A DNA stretch of 64,000 nucleotides from Stromatinia cepivora (lineage: Eukaryota > Ascomycota > Leotiomycetes > Helotiales > Sclerotiniaceae), in the NCBI GenBank assembly GCA_014898415.1, contig RCTD01000003.1:1922001-1986000 (forward strand), written 5' to 3'. The notes under the pieces were generated by a model. It searched no databases and was not told where the DNA came from. It saw nothing but the letters and a program-made list of their open reading frames with translations. Below, in pieces: positions 48,167 to 61,021 of the stretch. The translations under genes and the position numbers were made by a program. The first letter of the stretch is position 1. Each line of letters starts with the position of its first letter.

Positions 48167-50533
48167 CTAATTCCTGCCTGGCTTGGCGTCAAACTGCTTC
48201 GCATTACTCTTGCTAAACTTTAAATTGAAGGCAGCTTTCACAGCAGGTGGTTCAGTAGGTGGAGGAGACGACTCATCATTATCGTCATCACAGTGCTTCT
48301 TGAGAATACGAGGAGGTGGGCTAGCTGAAAATCGGCGAGTAAGAGTCTTAGATTTCTTTGTTGGTCGATTGTCCTCTTCATCTTGCTGGTCATCGATCAT
48401 TTCTGAGACACTGCGACGAGAACCTCGGATTATACCACGACCTCCCTTTCCTCCAAGTCCTGTTGCTTTGTTGACCAGCTTGAGAATATCAGGGTATTTC
48501 AGGGCCTGGGTTTCGGTTGCGGAGCCACTACGATTGTAGCCTGTACGGCCACTGCGACTGGTCTTGAGAGCTGTTGTGAGTCAATTAGTTAGCTATCATA
48601 CCTCAAATGGTAAGTGAATTCACCATCGCCGTTCGGACTTTGTAAAAGCCGAAGCGCGAACCTGTTGATATCACAGAAACAGAAACAACACCAAGGAAGT
48701 TTACTTACTCCTATCTTTTTTGCCATCCTTCGCCTCTCTTTCGACTCCTGGTGCCAACTTTGAACCCTTCGGCTGAAAAACTCCCTCGAACCTGTCCTTT
48801 AGACGAGCTGCAATTTCATCCCAGTTCATCGTACGTCTATCGAAACCAGCTTTAATAGCATCGCGTATCTCCTCTTCAAGACAAATCTTCTCCATCTGTG
48901 TCCACGGAATGCGTGTTTCGGCAATATTACCGTGAGTTCGTTTTCGGTTTTGAGCCCTAGCCTTGTTAAGCTTTTTAATATCTTCCGGGTCATTCCAGTT
49001 GAATCCAGAAATTTGCGCATATTGGCGGAGGTCAACCTCAAGGGGATCATCGACATTTTGACGGGTCAAATAGAATTTGCTAGGATCGGGTTTTCCAAGT
49101 TCTGCATTCTCGATGTCGGATCCTTCAACGAAACGCCACTTGACATTGGCACGTCCTGGTGTGTTCTTCTTTACTTCGGGGAGCTTTTTGAAGTAAGCGC
49201 CTTCAAGCTCTTCCTCATCATCATTGCTATCGTAGACCTCAACGTCGGAGTCTTCTTCGCTGCAACGTGGTGTGGTTGGTGCCGAATTGTGACCGCGGTA
49301 GAAGTCTAACCGGCCGCTAAAACCGGAGGCATTATTGCTAGTGTTGTGGACTTCCGCAGGTACTGGATAGCGAAGATCATGATATTCTTTAGCATAACGA
49401 GGACCCCATTGTGGTGCATCATGGCCAGTGCTATGCGCTCCTCCTCTCAACCAATTTACGAAGTCGAGCGTAAATTGGACATATCCTGGACCCCTGCTCT
49501 CGTTCCTATCTAGGTGATCAATGAGCTCGTCAACCTCAGCTTTATTATGTATTTCGTTATCATTCTTGATCGCATCTTCTCTGGTGAGCGCCATAGGCGG
49601 TGTTGTAAATACTCGTGTCGACATTCGAAAAGAGTCAGGTACAAGAGCTGCGGTCTTCACTCGGCGGATAGCTTCTTTGATAGGTCGTAAATTCCACTCT
49701 CTGGCTACTCGTGCAAAGTATTGGTCATGAGTTAAAGTTGGTTCTCTCAATAACTCATGAAGAGTATTGAACCAATGTGGCAATTGCTCACGTTCACTTT
49801 CATCCGCCAATGTTTCAAGCTCTTTGGTGAGATCTGTAATTCGACGAGCAACGTCGTGCAAATTTGGGAAGAATTTGAGATTCTCTACGAGACCGGGAAT
49901 AGTATCAAGATCTTGTAGTATAGTGCGAAACTCGATAAGTATAGCAAGCTGGGAGATCTCATGTGCTTCTGTCAGATTCTTGACTCCCTCTAGTAGTGCG
50001 CCTTGTGGGGCTTTTCGAATTTCGTTGCCGCTAGCGTCGACAGCAATTGGAAGATCATCTCCCCATGGCATTTCCATACCACGGCAGTGAAAGCAGAATC
50101 GACCGATGAGGTGTTTATGGTAATAAGCGCAAGTGGTACTTAGCTTCTCTTTAGTAGTCGGCTGTACATGATGTGGAGAGCGTGAGTCACTGAATGATGC
50201 ATCGGTAGGCATCTCAAACTCGTCCCTGGGTCCATTTGGTGGAGGGGTTGTATGAGAGCTCGTGCAAGGCATGGTAGAGTTGTCGAATTTACTGCCATCC
50301 TCATTTCTGGGGGCGGAACCAGACTTGCGCTTCAATTGTTGAGTAGAAGCTGCGGATCTTCTCTCTGTATTCTTAATTTTTGCTTTCTGATGATCAACCG
50401 CAGGCATTTGCTCTTTTTCCTGGAAAGCTGCAGCAGCGCTGAGAACAGCCAACCCTGGAAAAGGAGGTGACTTCGGACGGACAGACATGTTCATTCCTCT
50501 GTTTCGATCCATTTCTTGTTTTTTCTCCTTCAT
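48167..50533 (-). CDS. FDWN-family protein D with Cys/His-MPWG and WT-x-x-E modules
   Basis: Exons 50533-48709 and 48570-48167, joined over a 138-bp GTAAGT...ACAG intron, give 742 residues with frame preserved. Residues 1-130 are basic and disordered. C135, H139/H141, C147-x2-C150 and MPWG (155-158) form the module shared with protein B. LPHWFNTLHELLREPTLT (about 250-270) matches B's VKWWNILHEALLDPELT. The family box (IENAELGKPDPSKF) precedes FNWN at about 511-514, then IPWTQMEKICLEEEIRDA and MNWDEIAARL, a two-helix pattern recalling SANT/Myb-type helices. The spliced C-terminus holds KDRTLKTSRSGRTGYNRS and a Lys/Pro-rich tail with RPTKKSKTLTRR, a likely nuclear localisation signal. It is the longest family member. 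A small alternative exon inside the intron (about 48610-48645) would shift the frame and was rejected. Confidence 0.85.
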
Positions 50534-53189
50534 GTATACTCGTCTGTGTTCTGTTTGGATGTTTCACTAAATGTTCAACCGAGTTAGTATCAATACTAAA
50601 TTTCCAACGAAGTAATTCAGGTGAATGCTTGGTTTTTGGAACACATGTCAGAAATATTCAGGACGATTAAGAGACTATCCACTGATGTAAAATAGAGATT
50701 CTTGAATTAGAAGTGTGTGTGGAGTGATGTGAATGACATGAAAGACATGAACGAATGAAGTTAAGTGTTGGCACAAAATTGAGTGAAAGTAGATATAGAT
50801 AGAAGGAGGGAGTTGTGTGAATAGAATTCCCTATTTGAGGTGGGCAACAAACTATGAGTGGAGCGATGTAGCAGGAAAGAGGTATTTCTTCTGCACGAGC
50901 TCAAGAAGAAACGATAAATTGCTATGCTGGCAGGGGGATAAAAGCAAGAAGTGCACTGAACGACGGAGCTCTACATGCAAGAGAGAAGAATAATCTTGCT
51001 AAGGATAATTCGGGGTATTGCAATCCTTCTGCGCTAACGCGAGATTGAAAAAGATTGAAGAAAAGGGTGTCTTGTGAGAACAGAAATGCTCTTATAAGAG
51101 TTACTCCGAACCATGAGATCATAAAATAGTGATGAGTAAAGGATAAAGGGAAATAATACATTCCAAAGTGCTGGAAAGAAATGGTTAGCTTACCAAAGGT
51201 AAATTTATTTTGGAAACTTCGAGGATATTCCCAAAAGCTATCAAAAAACGCGTCGAGAGCGTTACCCCCAGATGAAAGAAATGATAGCCCAATATCAAGA
51301 AAGGATCAGAAAGATTATTGTGAAGAAGAGGAGTTAATAAAGAGGGTTGTGCGGGAATGAAATGTTGAAGTTGAGTTGAAGTGATGATTTTTGAAAAGTT
51401 TGTGGTGGAAAAGAAAAGAAAAGATTCGGAGAAAATGAAGTTGTTTTTGATACTTTTGTATCAACGTCGACCTACCTCACAAAAGATCTTCACTTCGCTA
51501 GAATAGGGCATCAGCTTTTACCCCGCCAATAGTACGGATGGTAAAGGCTGAATACAAGATCTATAAATATTTTTTTTCTTTTGGAAACTGATGAGTGAAT
51601 ATTTTCGGTTGGTTGAGATGGTCAGATATTATCATCTGGGTGAATTCTACTATGATAGCCTCGCATCTAACACTCACTTTATATTCACTTTATACTCATC
51701 AGGTCTTGATTTGGTAGTATTATTTTTCTATCTTGTGTTCATTATAGGAAGCATTGTTCTTGGCTTGAGTGGCTCTAGACTCCAAATGAACCTCTTTGCT
51801 TTTTTTTTTGATTTAGAGATAATTTAATAACTTTTAAAGACTTCCATATCAGTGTCTTTCTTTCATCTTTGACAACTTCTCAATGACTAAGTGCCAAAAA
51901 CATGTGGAAGTATGAAGTATTTCAAATACAATTAATTAGCTTGAGAGCTTGGTATACTTTTTACTAAACGATGAATTAGATCCGAGAGATCTGGTAATAC
52001 ATATCACTAATCCTAATCCTGATCTGCGTATTGGAAGCAGCCTATGAATCATTTATATTCTATGTATAGAGACAGGACAATGAGTAGAAAGAAGGCTATA
52101 TCTATGACAACCATTAGACTATGGTAGGCGGCCTCATACCACTTTCGTTAATATTAGCTTCACTATTCTAGCCTTTTTAACGGAGGGAGGGGATGAGGGG
52201 TTCTCTTTACCTTGAAGCTTATCAACGAATAGGTCTGTGAATAATGATTTATTAAGGGGGATTGATCATGTGAGAGCATATGCGAAGTAAACGTAGATGC
52301 GGATTAGTTGCTTCAAGTCCCGCTAGACCCTTTGCTTTTTCCCATTTTGTTCGATTCCGCCTCCGTCAGCAAATTCCCCTCTTTATCTCCTCTTTCTTGT
52401 TTCACACTTTTGGTGTCTGTTTTCCGTGTCCCCTCTCAATGTCCTATCTCTATCAGATCCTCCACGTATTCCTCTCCAGCCCACTCCTTTGCTTCTATCA
52501 GCTGCCCTTCGACATTGAAGGCAACGAGTTAAAAGCCGTAATAAACTATTCAAAATGCTATTTAGCGCCAACACCAGTCTTAAATCATAATAAGACAACA
52601 TCATCAACCTATTAAAGGAGGCTAAGCCATCTAACACTCACATACTGCATACCGATATTGAATACTGCGTACATGACCTTGAATTTTGCCGATAGTGACA
52701 TAGAGGAGGGGAAATAGGATCAAGCATAGCTATCGTTGGGTAATTGTCTTCGATTCCTTGGTTTATATATCTCTAGCGATATTTATTGGAGGTCATAATG
52801 CTAGCTGGAATTCATCTTTCATCTCATCATTAGCCATTCCACTCATCTTTTTGACTTGGTGAACACCCCCTATACGAGAGCACAATACAAATTTTTAATA
52901 ACTGATAAGTCACTAACAGGAATAGCACAAAGAAAATCACACCTAGTTTATAGTAGAAGCGAACCCAAAAACTGGAGTGCAAAAAGACTTGATTTCTTTT
53001 CAATAACTCGGTCTGTAAATTGGCGAAAAAACCGTGATATCAAATCAGCCAAGTAAATCCTGCAACCCCATTATCATCAATGTCTATACCAATATCATAC
53101 ATTTTCTCCTCCATGACTACCTATCTTGATTGAAAACCCTTCATACCAGCTTCCGCCCGCCAGCTATCTCTGCAACATGTTCTCGCTTT
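50534..53189. other. 2.7-kb intergenic region
   Basis: Purine-rich promoter of gene D up to about 51,450, then AT-rich DNA. The frame at 52280-52615 is CT-rich and overlaps other frames; not called. No repeats of the families defined here were seen. Confidence 0.4.
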
Positions 53190-54017
53190 CTAAAACTCAA
53201 GGATTTGTCTATTTGGTAGTAGATCCTCATCATTCTCTTCCTCACCCGGTGACCATGATCCAGCAGAGGTGTCGAGTGGTGAGCCTCTTCCGTCAACGGT
53301 GACTCTGTAGGTAATCAAAGTCAGCTATCTACAGTCCATTAATCTTCAACATGCAAAACGTAAGGCTTACCGAGACTTTCCACTAGTCTGCGGATTAGAC
53401 TCCAAAGTATTGATCTCCCACTGTCGACGAGCCTTGTTAAGTCTACCAACATGTTCCTTGTTATTCCAATCGAACCCATCGATATGCAACTCGATGCGCT
53501 TCTTCTCGATCTTGGTTGGATCACGGATATCGTATCGGCGAACCACGAACTTGGAATTATCGGGCTTACCAACCACAGCAGGAGTCAAATCAGTGTCTCC
53601 AGTGATAGCCCAAGCAACATTCGCATCCTTGAATGATCTAGCACTGAGTTTAGCCTGCTCAAAGCCCGGACTAGTAGGCTGAGACTTTGTCATCACTCTA
53701 GAGCGCTCAGGAGAGTTGGAAGCACGGGTGATCTGGATGGGGCCAGACTTGGCAGTCTTATCCGTAAGGTTGACCCAATCATCTTCCTCATCTTGGACAT
53801 CAACTTCAGCCTTCTTGAAATCCCCAGACTTGTAGACGGTATCGCGACGGTGCTTATTGTGATCTCTGAAGAAGAGACCTGAGGGGACGATGGCATCTGC
53901 AATGTTGCAGAGGAAGTTTTCGCGGCGGAGAGCGGATTTTCCTTGGTTCCCTGGTTCACCGAATGGTGGGAGAGGAGCTTTGGTGGGTGGGAGGTTTTTA
54001 TTGTTTCTTTCTGACAT
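53190..54017 (-). CDS. FDWN-family protein C (unknown function)
   Basis: Exons 54017-53371 and 53304-53190 with a 66-bp GTAAGC...TACAG intron (split CG/A codon) give 253 residues. The N-terminal 120 residues are polar and disordered (PPTKAPLPPFGEPGN, DDWVNLTDKT). The clearest copy of the family module follows: DTDLTPAVVGKPDNSKF, VVRRYDIRDPTKIE, and IDGFDWNNKEHVGRLNKARR at about 179-198. The spliced tail (VDGRGSPLDTSAGSWSPGEE) is acidic and short. It has no Cys/His and no WT-x-x-E module, so it may be near the minimal unit. No secretion signal. Function unknown. Confidence 0.85.
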
Positions 54018-57000
54018 GGTGTTTTAAGGTAAAATTCTGGTGTTGTTAGTGAATGCGACTGGATGATTGCAACTTTTGAGAAGGTAGTGTATACATGAGT
54101 AGGAGTATTAGGTAAATTTCGGGCAGATCTCATGAGATAGTAGAGTAGCAGTGCCAAGGGAATAAACCTTTTTATCCTGCGGACCACAGCTCAAGCTCTT
54201 AAAGAAAGAAAATGATTGATACTTACATATTGATACGCCTATATGGAAGATTTGATTCACGTATGTCTTGATACACAAGATGTTGAGATTGTCCAAAGAT
54301 GCAAAGAGTTGTACAAGTCTGTTTGTAATGTTCTGTGATAGTTTGTTCTTGAAAGTCTTTGCAAAAGTAATCTTTGTCAAAGTAAATGATTAAGAAGTTG
54401 TTAGATGTAAGATGGAGACTCTAAGATTATAAGTTGGACTGTTTATATAGATCTAAATAACTACGGTTGAAAAGCATATGGCTGGTCCGCGGGTCGATGG
54501 TGTATCCGAAGTCCATTATTCACATTTGTTTAGCTCAATAATACAGCCTAAATCTTAATATAAACAGAAACCATACTGAGATGAATCAAGGAATAAATTA
54601 GATAGATTTCTTCAGGTGGTTCGAGTTTTAAATATAATTAGGGTTAATAGGTCCCGAGGAGATTATCATAATTGGTTATTGTACTTGGAATAACTTCAGA
54701 TGAGGCTACTTACATTCAATACCTGACAGGACTGATTAGTTTATAAAATCTTTTTAGTGAATATCATATAAAGATCATAAAGACATACAATTTATCTTGT
54801 AGATTGATAAGATTGACAATCCGCCATGTATTACATTCAAAGTAGGTGAGTTATTTGCAAAGTTTATTTGTATCTATGATATCTAATTCCTAACTGAGAG
54901 CATATTACAGTATAATTACAATGAGAGGTATTAAGTTTGAACATAGATGTAAAGAGTAAAAAAGCATATATATGGAAATATATTCATGAAGGCATATTTA
55001 GTTTTGACCAGTGCAATAGCAGCTGTTAATTCCTTATATTCACCAAATGTAGAAGCCGTTCCCTTGAAATTCAAACATTATATCAAAATTGGCAAATGAG
55101 TTACCATATAAAAACAAGAAAAATCACTTCTGAACAAAACAAGCCAAAGGTTTGATTCCTTGAAGAAACCCTATCTTCGGATGGATTAGCTGATGAGTAG
55201 GTCTCTTTCAAACCACCCTCGGGCTTGAGCCTAGGATATGGGATCCACTACCTTCACCAAATTTGGTGAGTGAACATCCTCAAGAAGTTAGTAGACGAAT
55301 AGACTCAAGAAGATGCGTACGTGGTGCGGCAAAAAGACATCAGACTTTACTCTGTCACTGGTACAAAACTTGACCTATTGATAATGAGAAAAGTGCAGCT
55401 AAGAGATACAGGAAAAACATACAGAAAAACATTGCAGTTGATCCAAGCTATTACCCACCTCATACTAAAACGAAAATCAACACAAGCAATTCATTGTGGC
55501 CATACAAACAGCAAAGCACCACACCCCTTTTAAAAAATCTTCTACCATATCACTCCTCAGAACTCCCCCGAGTCTTATATCCTCATCCATGATCTCCTTA
55601 CTTCAGTAGCAGCCGACTCCAACCCATACCTTCACTAAATCCAAGGCTTTGGCAGCTATAGCCCAAACTCTCAACAGCAAGTTCATTAATCCCAACCTTA
55701 AATCCTATGTATATTTTACTGAGGTCAACCAACGCTTGTCGATACATTTTCATTTTCATGAGAAGCATCCAGACACATGGTCGTCTCGCGACACACATAG
55801 TACCTGGTAACATCGCTAGATAACATAAGAAACGGTACATATGATTCGAGTGGAGGGAATTTAGAGGGGGAGTGATTAGGGGATGTACTCTCATAAGCTG
55901 CCTTGTGCGTTAGGACTTTGATCCAAGTGCCTTATGATAGGAAAGACCGGAATTCAGAAACTTGCTTCAAACGAAATATTGAGATGGTCGCGACGTGGGT
56001 CCGGTAGTGATTATCAGCAGTGACTCTTCGCGAATTCTCCATCCACTTTCTTTCATCAGTACAATTAGTTCCTCAATAGTAGCGGGTAATGATTCGAAAG
56101 AGCCAACATGCTGAAGAGAAGCTGATCTCAATCTTGCCAATGAGGGGAAATGGCAAAAGTTACCTCGTTCCAATAATTGCTTCACTCAAACGCCAACTAT
56201 AGCTCTCATACAGTTTGAAAAGAACTTCAATTCCATTTAATAAGAGTCGCAATATTCTTCAAGACTTTTGATGGTTCGATCTTTCACATAGCGAGGTGGA
56301 AGTAATTTATATGCACAACAAGAAGCATAATTGCCAATGCTCGGAAACCGACGAGTCCCCCCACCCAACAAGGTATTTAGTGTGCATTTCGGCGAGCCCC
56401 TTTCAATATTTCAGGGGAATTTCTTCAACATCGTGTGCCAAGTCTCCGAACAGTGTCGCCGGCGTCTTTTCCGTGTACACATAGCCACAAAAATCGGGAA
56501 TTTTTAGGTTTTCTGTGCTAATTCGATATGCATAGAAATCGATTTCAAGAGCTCGAACGATTGACCATTCCTAATCGGTGATAGAGCTATTTTATCCTTT
56601 GCTTTCGTATTCTACTCTATTCCTCTTGTTCAGATATTCTGCATGGTTTCGAGATAGTTAGGACGGACATTGAGTTAAGGTTCAAAATCAATTATAGTGT
56701 AAAATTTACCGGTATCGGCATCGACATCGAATAATTCAGGAAGAGGGGTGGACATTATAGTATATCTAGTTACCGAGGACTAAGTTTGAACATTTTCAGA
56801 TGTGAGGTAAACATTTGGAATCCGGAACCTTAATGCATGATGAAGCTAAATATTTCACCAAAAATCCTTATTGTGTTGAGCAAAATTGCGGACCTGTTTT
56901 CCAGCACTTTAAGTACTGTGAGGTACGTAAAAGAGCGGAGAGTGCCAAGTTCTTCATTTATCGATGCCCCATATTCACAAACCTTAAACTTAAATGCCGA

Positions 57001-57138
57001 AGTTTCTCAATAACGTAAGTAGCATCATAGAATCGTTCAAATAAATACACATTCCCATGTAAGGGCGTTGGACTTTTCAATCCATTCTTGCTATTGAAGT
57101 CTCTTCATCAATACGCAGCCTACCCGAAAACCGTGAAG
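54018..57138. other. 3.1-kb intergenic region
   Basis: AT-rich, with no supported gene. Minus-strand frames at 55598-55894 and 55967-56185 and the plus-strand frame at 56815-57018 show no domain or splice structure. Confidence 0.4.
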
Positions 57139-58529
57139 ATGTTGTTCCTTTTAGCCGCTTTAGCCGCCACAACAGCCGCTCAAAGCTTCAACGGAACCTG
57201 TCCAGTACCATTATCACAACAACGCGCCAATCTCACCACAATTGGACTATGTTCCGCGGATTTAGATGTCATCGGTCCAGAATTGCAAGCCGTCCATGAG
57301 TATGTGCGCGCTCCTACGGGATTGGCTGTAGATTTGGATGCCAATCTTTTCTTCACCTATGCACGCAATATGGAGCCACAAAACTGGACTCTTACAAAGG
57401 CCACAGGATTCAATAGTGAGGCTCCTTGGCCATCTGCTGAATGGCAAAACTGTGCCGCTGGACAAAATGCTTCGGAATGCTTTGTTAATGTTCAGAATGT
57501 GGTTTTGGATGCCGAGGGTGTGTTTTGGGTTATTGATAGTGGAGTACCCAATGGAGCGTATGTTGATATTTCTGTTTTTCTTTCTTCTTCGATGAGGAGT
57601 CTGATCGTAGCGCTTTCTGATTCAAGAATGTCAGCTGACTGATTCAAAAGTGCCCACCCAACTCCCTACGGAGCTAAGATCATGTCATTTAACTACACTA
57701 CTGCAGAGCTAATTCGCACCTACATTTACCCACCTGAGCTCTACAATGTTAAGCTTCAATTGAACGACATCAAGATCAACAATACTCTTGGATATGCATT
57801 CATCACCGAAGACTCAGCCTACGGATCCATCTCAACCATCAATTTGGAGACCGGAGCCACCGTCAGACATATCTTCAACAGCAGTTTCACTACCCCCGAT
57901 CCAAACTTCATCTCCATGTACAACGGAGACGTTATCAGAAACTGGTCTGGTACTAAATCTTCGGTACTCAACTCAGGAACTAACGGCATTGCGTTGACCG
58001 GAGGCAATGTTTACTGGGGAGTCAAGGCTTCCAATCACTGGTACTATGCTCCTCAGGAAGCATTTATCTCCAACTTGACCGATGCAGAAATCGAGGCTGT
58101 GATTCAAAACCCAGGAAACTTTCCTTCAGAGCAAGCTGGTTTCACTGCTGATGACCGTGGCCGAGTATATATTTGTGCTTCTGCTGTACGTATTCCTTTA
58201 CTCTGCTCCTTTTTTCTCAAGTCACTAACAATAAAAAACAGCAAAATGCAATCCTATATGCCGATACCCAACAATCCGAAGTCACCGACGAGATTAATAG
58301 CGTCCCAGCCGGCGGCTCCGGAATGGTACCAGCTGCAAACTATAATCTCAAGACCCTCGTTCGTGGTGGTCAGCTTCAGGCTGCAGACACCATGGCTATC
58401 TTGGATGGATGGTTATACTTTACTACCAACCAACAAGGACTTGCTCCTGGTAGACAGTACAAGAATATTGACAAGCGAAGAGGTCCTTTCAGAAGCTACC
58501 GTGTTTGGATTGGTAGAGGTCCTGCTTAG
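57139..58529 (+). CDS. Secreted major royal jelly/yellow-family protein
   Basis: Exons 57139-57557, 57651-58185 and 58242-58529 give 413 residues, all joins in frame (split GC/T codon, then phase 0). The ATG at 57139 starts a signal peptide (MLFLLAALAATTAAQ); the open frame reaches upstream only with TTG. Family features: APTGLAVDLDANLFFTYARN, VVLDAEGVFWVIDSGVPNGA, ELIRTYIYPPELY, INNTLGYAFITEDSAYG, SGTNGIALTGGNVYWG, AGFTADDRGRVYI and GWLYFTTNQ, the blades of a six-bladed beta-propeller. Several N-glycosylation sites. Fungal members are extracellular and of uncertain substrate; insect relatives include nutritional royal jelly proteins and yellow/dopachrome-conversion proteins. It is convergent with FDWN gene E, 263 bp away. 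Confidence 0.93.
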
Positions 58530-58792
58530 GAATACCAAGTGCATTGTGTGTTCACCAAGTCTAATTATGGTGACTACTTGCTCGGTTACAATATAATGAA
58601 ATAGAATGATTATTATGTCCTTGAATTGACTCATTGAAAATATTGTCCCAATGTGAACGCCACTTCTCCAAAAATGCTACAAAAGTACCTTTTTATCTCT
58701 ATTACCGAAGTCCACAATCTCTCCAGCTGAGCGCTGTTTGCATAGACGAATACTATTGCCTCTGTAGCTCTCTCCTACAGCTACTCATCGCG

Positions 58793-59945
58793 CTACAGCA
58801 AGAAAGCATCCCCATAGCCCTCATTGTTGATAAACCTCTCCAGAGCAGGACTTAACACATCAGGCGCCTCACTAGAATTCGATTCTTCCGCCTCTGTCGG
58901 GCAAGCGCCTGATGGAGCAGCGGCCGATGGCGAATCAGTTATTGGAGAACCAATAAATGGTGAATCGGAGTCTGGGGAACCGTTGTTTGATATTGGATTG
59001 AGGTTTTGCAACGTCTCAATGAGAAACTCGGTGTCGCCATTATTGTGCCAAGTAGCATTCATTCCTTGCGCAATTTGGCGTCGTGAAAAGCCATAAGGTA
59101 GTTGAGGGTGGCGAGCTCGACGAACATGGGCCCCCCTGCTTTGAGGAATATCAGATTCATTTTCGGGTTCGTCAGGATTGTCAGAAGGTGCTTCATCTTC
59201 ACTATTGAAGGCAACCTCATCTGACTCAGGTTCTTCTCCATTAGGTTCTTCTTTGACTGTCTCCCCTATCCCTTCACCGATCGTTTCTTCAGCTGGTCTT
59301 CCGGCTGGTTCTTGGACTGATTCTTGCATTGATTCATCAACTGCTTCGTCAACCACTTCATGCATGACTTCTTCGTTGGCGTTCCCCTCGTTGGTTTCTT
59401 CTTCGACTGCCTCTCCGACTCCTTCCCCGGCTGCCTCTCTAGCTTCTCTAGCTTCAGTCTCCTCGGCAAACTCCCTTAGTCTTGGAAACCACTCCTTCCT
59501 CTCCGCTTTAGTAACAAATCTCCAGCATCTCTCACCCTTTGAAATGTCAACACCGGTTCTCAATGTAACAGCAGCAATTCGAAACAAGTTCAGTTTATCA
59601 ATGTCATCCTGATTAAACCAGTCATGCCTGGCGTGATTTCGATACTGATGCATAATGATTTGCTTAGATATTCCGGAGTCCGAATGTCTGAAGTGGAGGT
59701 AAATATACTTGTGAGGCTCAGGTTTACCTAAGACGGCGGCACTAATATCTTGCCTCTGTTTAATTGTCAAAGAGGTGGGATGAGGGATCACATTATAGGA
59801 GGCGACGTCGACGACGTGATCAGCGTTTTGGAGAGGCTAGTTATCTCAGTTAGTATGTGAATCATAACTGAAGAGTATGCGTTATTTGCTAGCTAATTTA
59901 GTTACTAGAGTGCAAAAAGCTACTTACAGTAATAGATCCATCCAT
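58793..59945 (-). CDS. FDWN-family protein E with long acidic region
   Basis: Exon 1 (59945-59928) encodes only MDGSIT, followed by a 91-bp GTAAGT...CTAG intron and exon 2 (59836-58793); total 353 residues. The family box is DISAAVLGKPEPHKYIYLHF (about 36-55), then HDWFNQDDIDKLNLFR at about 77-92, in which FDWN has become HDWFN. A remnant of the second module reads RFVTKAERKEWFPRL. Residues 130-240 are a Glu-rich imperfect repeat (VGEAVEEETNEG, EVVDEAVDESMQE) able to form a charged helix. The C-terminal third is Ser/Pro/Asn-rich. A tiny first exon before an intron is also seen in gene F, supporting common descent. No signal peptide; likely nuclear or cytosolic. Confidence 0.83.
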
Positions 59946-60799
59946 ATTAACTTTTCAGAGATCGATAAACTCTGAAGAGAGAATATGGGAGACTGTGTCT
60001 GATAAAGACCTTTGAAGTGTTTGACGGTAGATTAGTAGCAAATAGCAATTGGAGAGCTGATTGATTGTACTTCTGCAATCCGCTGATAAATTTGTCAGTA
60101 GGTTAGTTGCATAGATTGTATGTGAGCAAGGCGCACAAGCTAAATAATTTAATGTAGATTAAGTACTTGTACATCCAAGAGATATGTACTATTCTAGATA
60201 ATTATTGAAGACTATGGTCATAATAACAGAGAAGACCAACGGACAAACCATACACGCGACTTTGCGAAAAGTCACGCGACTTCGTTTTGAACCAATTATG
60301 GCTTGAAAAGTTTTTCAATTCACTTAGATTCAACTATGAGTTTTCCAGCAAACCTAGAAATCTTCATGAAGTGGAATCTTCTAGGTCATTAAGCCTTTGC
60401 ACAACATAACACGGTCAAGTCACCATCTTTTCCAGTATACACCAGGCCAAACGGCTGGGTTGGGTAATTTATTGTGTATTGTAATACAGTACTTATCTTC
60501 TATCCTGCTAATAAGTATCTTAAGATGATATCCTGCTGCAACTACCGTCTGGTCCGTTCAACCCTTATACCCTAGGGAAAAATCATCGCCAAATAGACAA
60601 AAGCAAAACTGGAAACCCCGAACCGTGTCCACATAAAGTAGGGGGTCAAGTGAGTCTTATCTCCATTCTCTCCCACCAACTCCCTCCATGGTATCATCAC
60701 TGACATCCTTTGATTTCAGAAAAACGCCTTCTGTCGGGATGCTTATGATCCTCCCCGAGTAGCTAACCACCCCTAGCTTTAGACTAATCATATCAGAAT
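59946..60799. other. Intergenic region between genes E and F
   Basis: Promoter of gene E plus a C-rich stretch at 60590-60780. No gene seen. Confidence 0.4.
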
Positions 60800-61021
60800 G
60801 TCTAATAATCCGAACTAGAAGATTAGATATAAGTTTTCGATGTTTGAAAGGGTTTGAATATCTGAATATAATTCATTATTCATAATGACTTTAATATTTT
60901 AGCAAAATTCAAAAATTATCAACATTCAGATTCTTTTCAATATCTCAAATGATTTGGATATTTCAGTTAAACTCAACAATTCAGAGATTCGTCATTATTG
61001 GACTGCAGTCTGGACTATTGG
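60800..61021 (-). mobile_element. MITE-like repeat overlapping the end of gene F
   Basis: About 220 bp of AT-rich sequence that starts CTAATAATCCGAACTAGAAG and ends GGACTGCAGTCTGGACTATTGG. Its left part resembles 25530-25650 and its right part, inverted, matches 30650-30740. The ends are weakly inverted-repeat (CTAATAAT.CGAA against CCAATAATGACGAATC). The stop codon of gene F (61015-61017) lies inside its right edge. Confidence 0.5.

Noticed and set aside
48610..48645. Small internal exon between two introns in gene D
   Set aside because: It would leave the next exon out of frame; direct joining of 48709 to 48570 keeps the frame and matches paralog B (KDRT).
52280..52615. 111-codon frame in CT-rich DNA
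   Set aside because: Overlaps other open frames on both strands and lacks domains; composition explains the openness.
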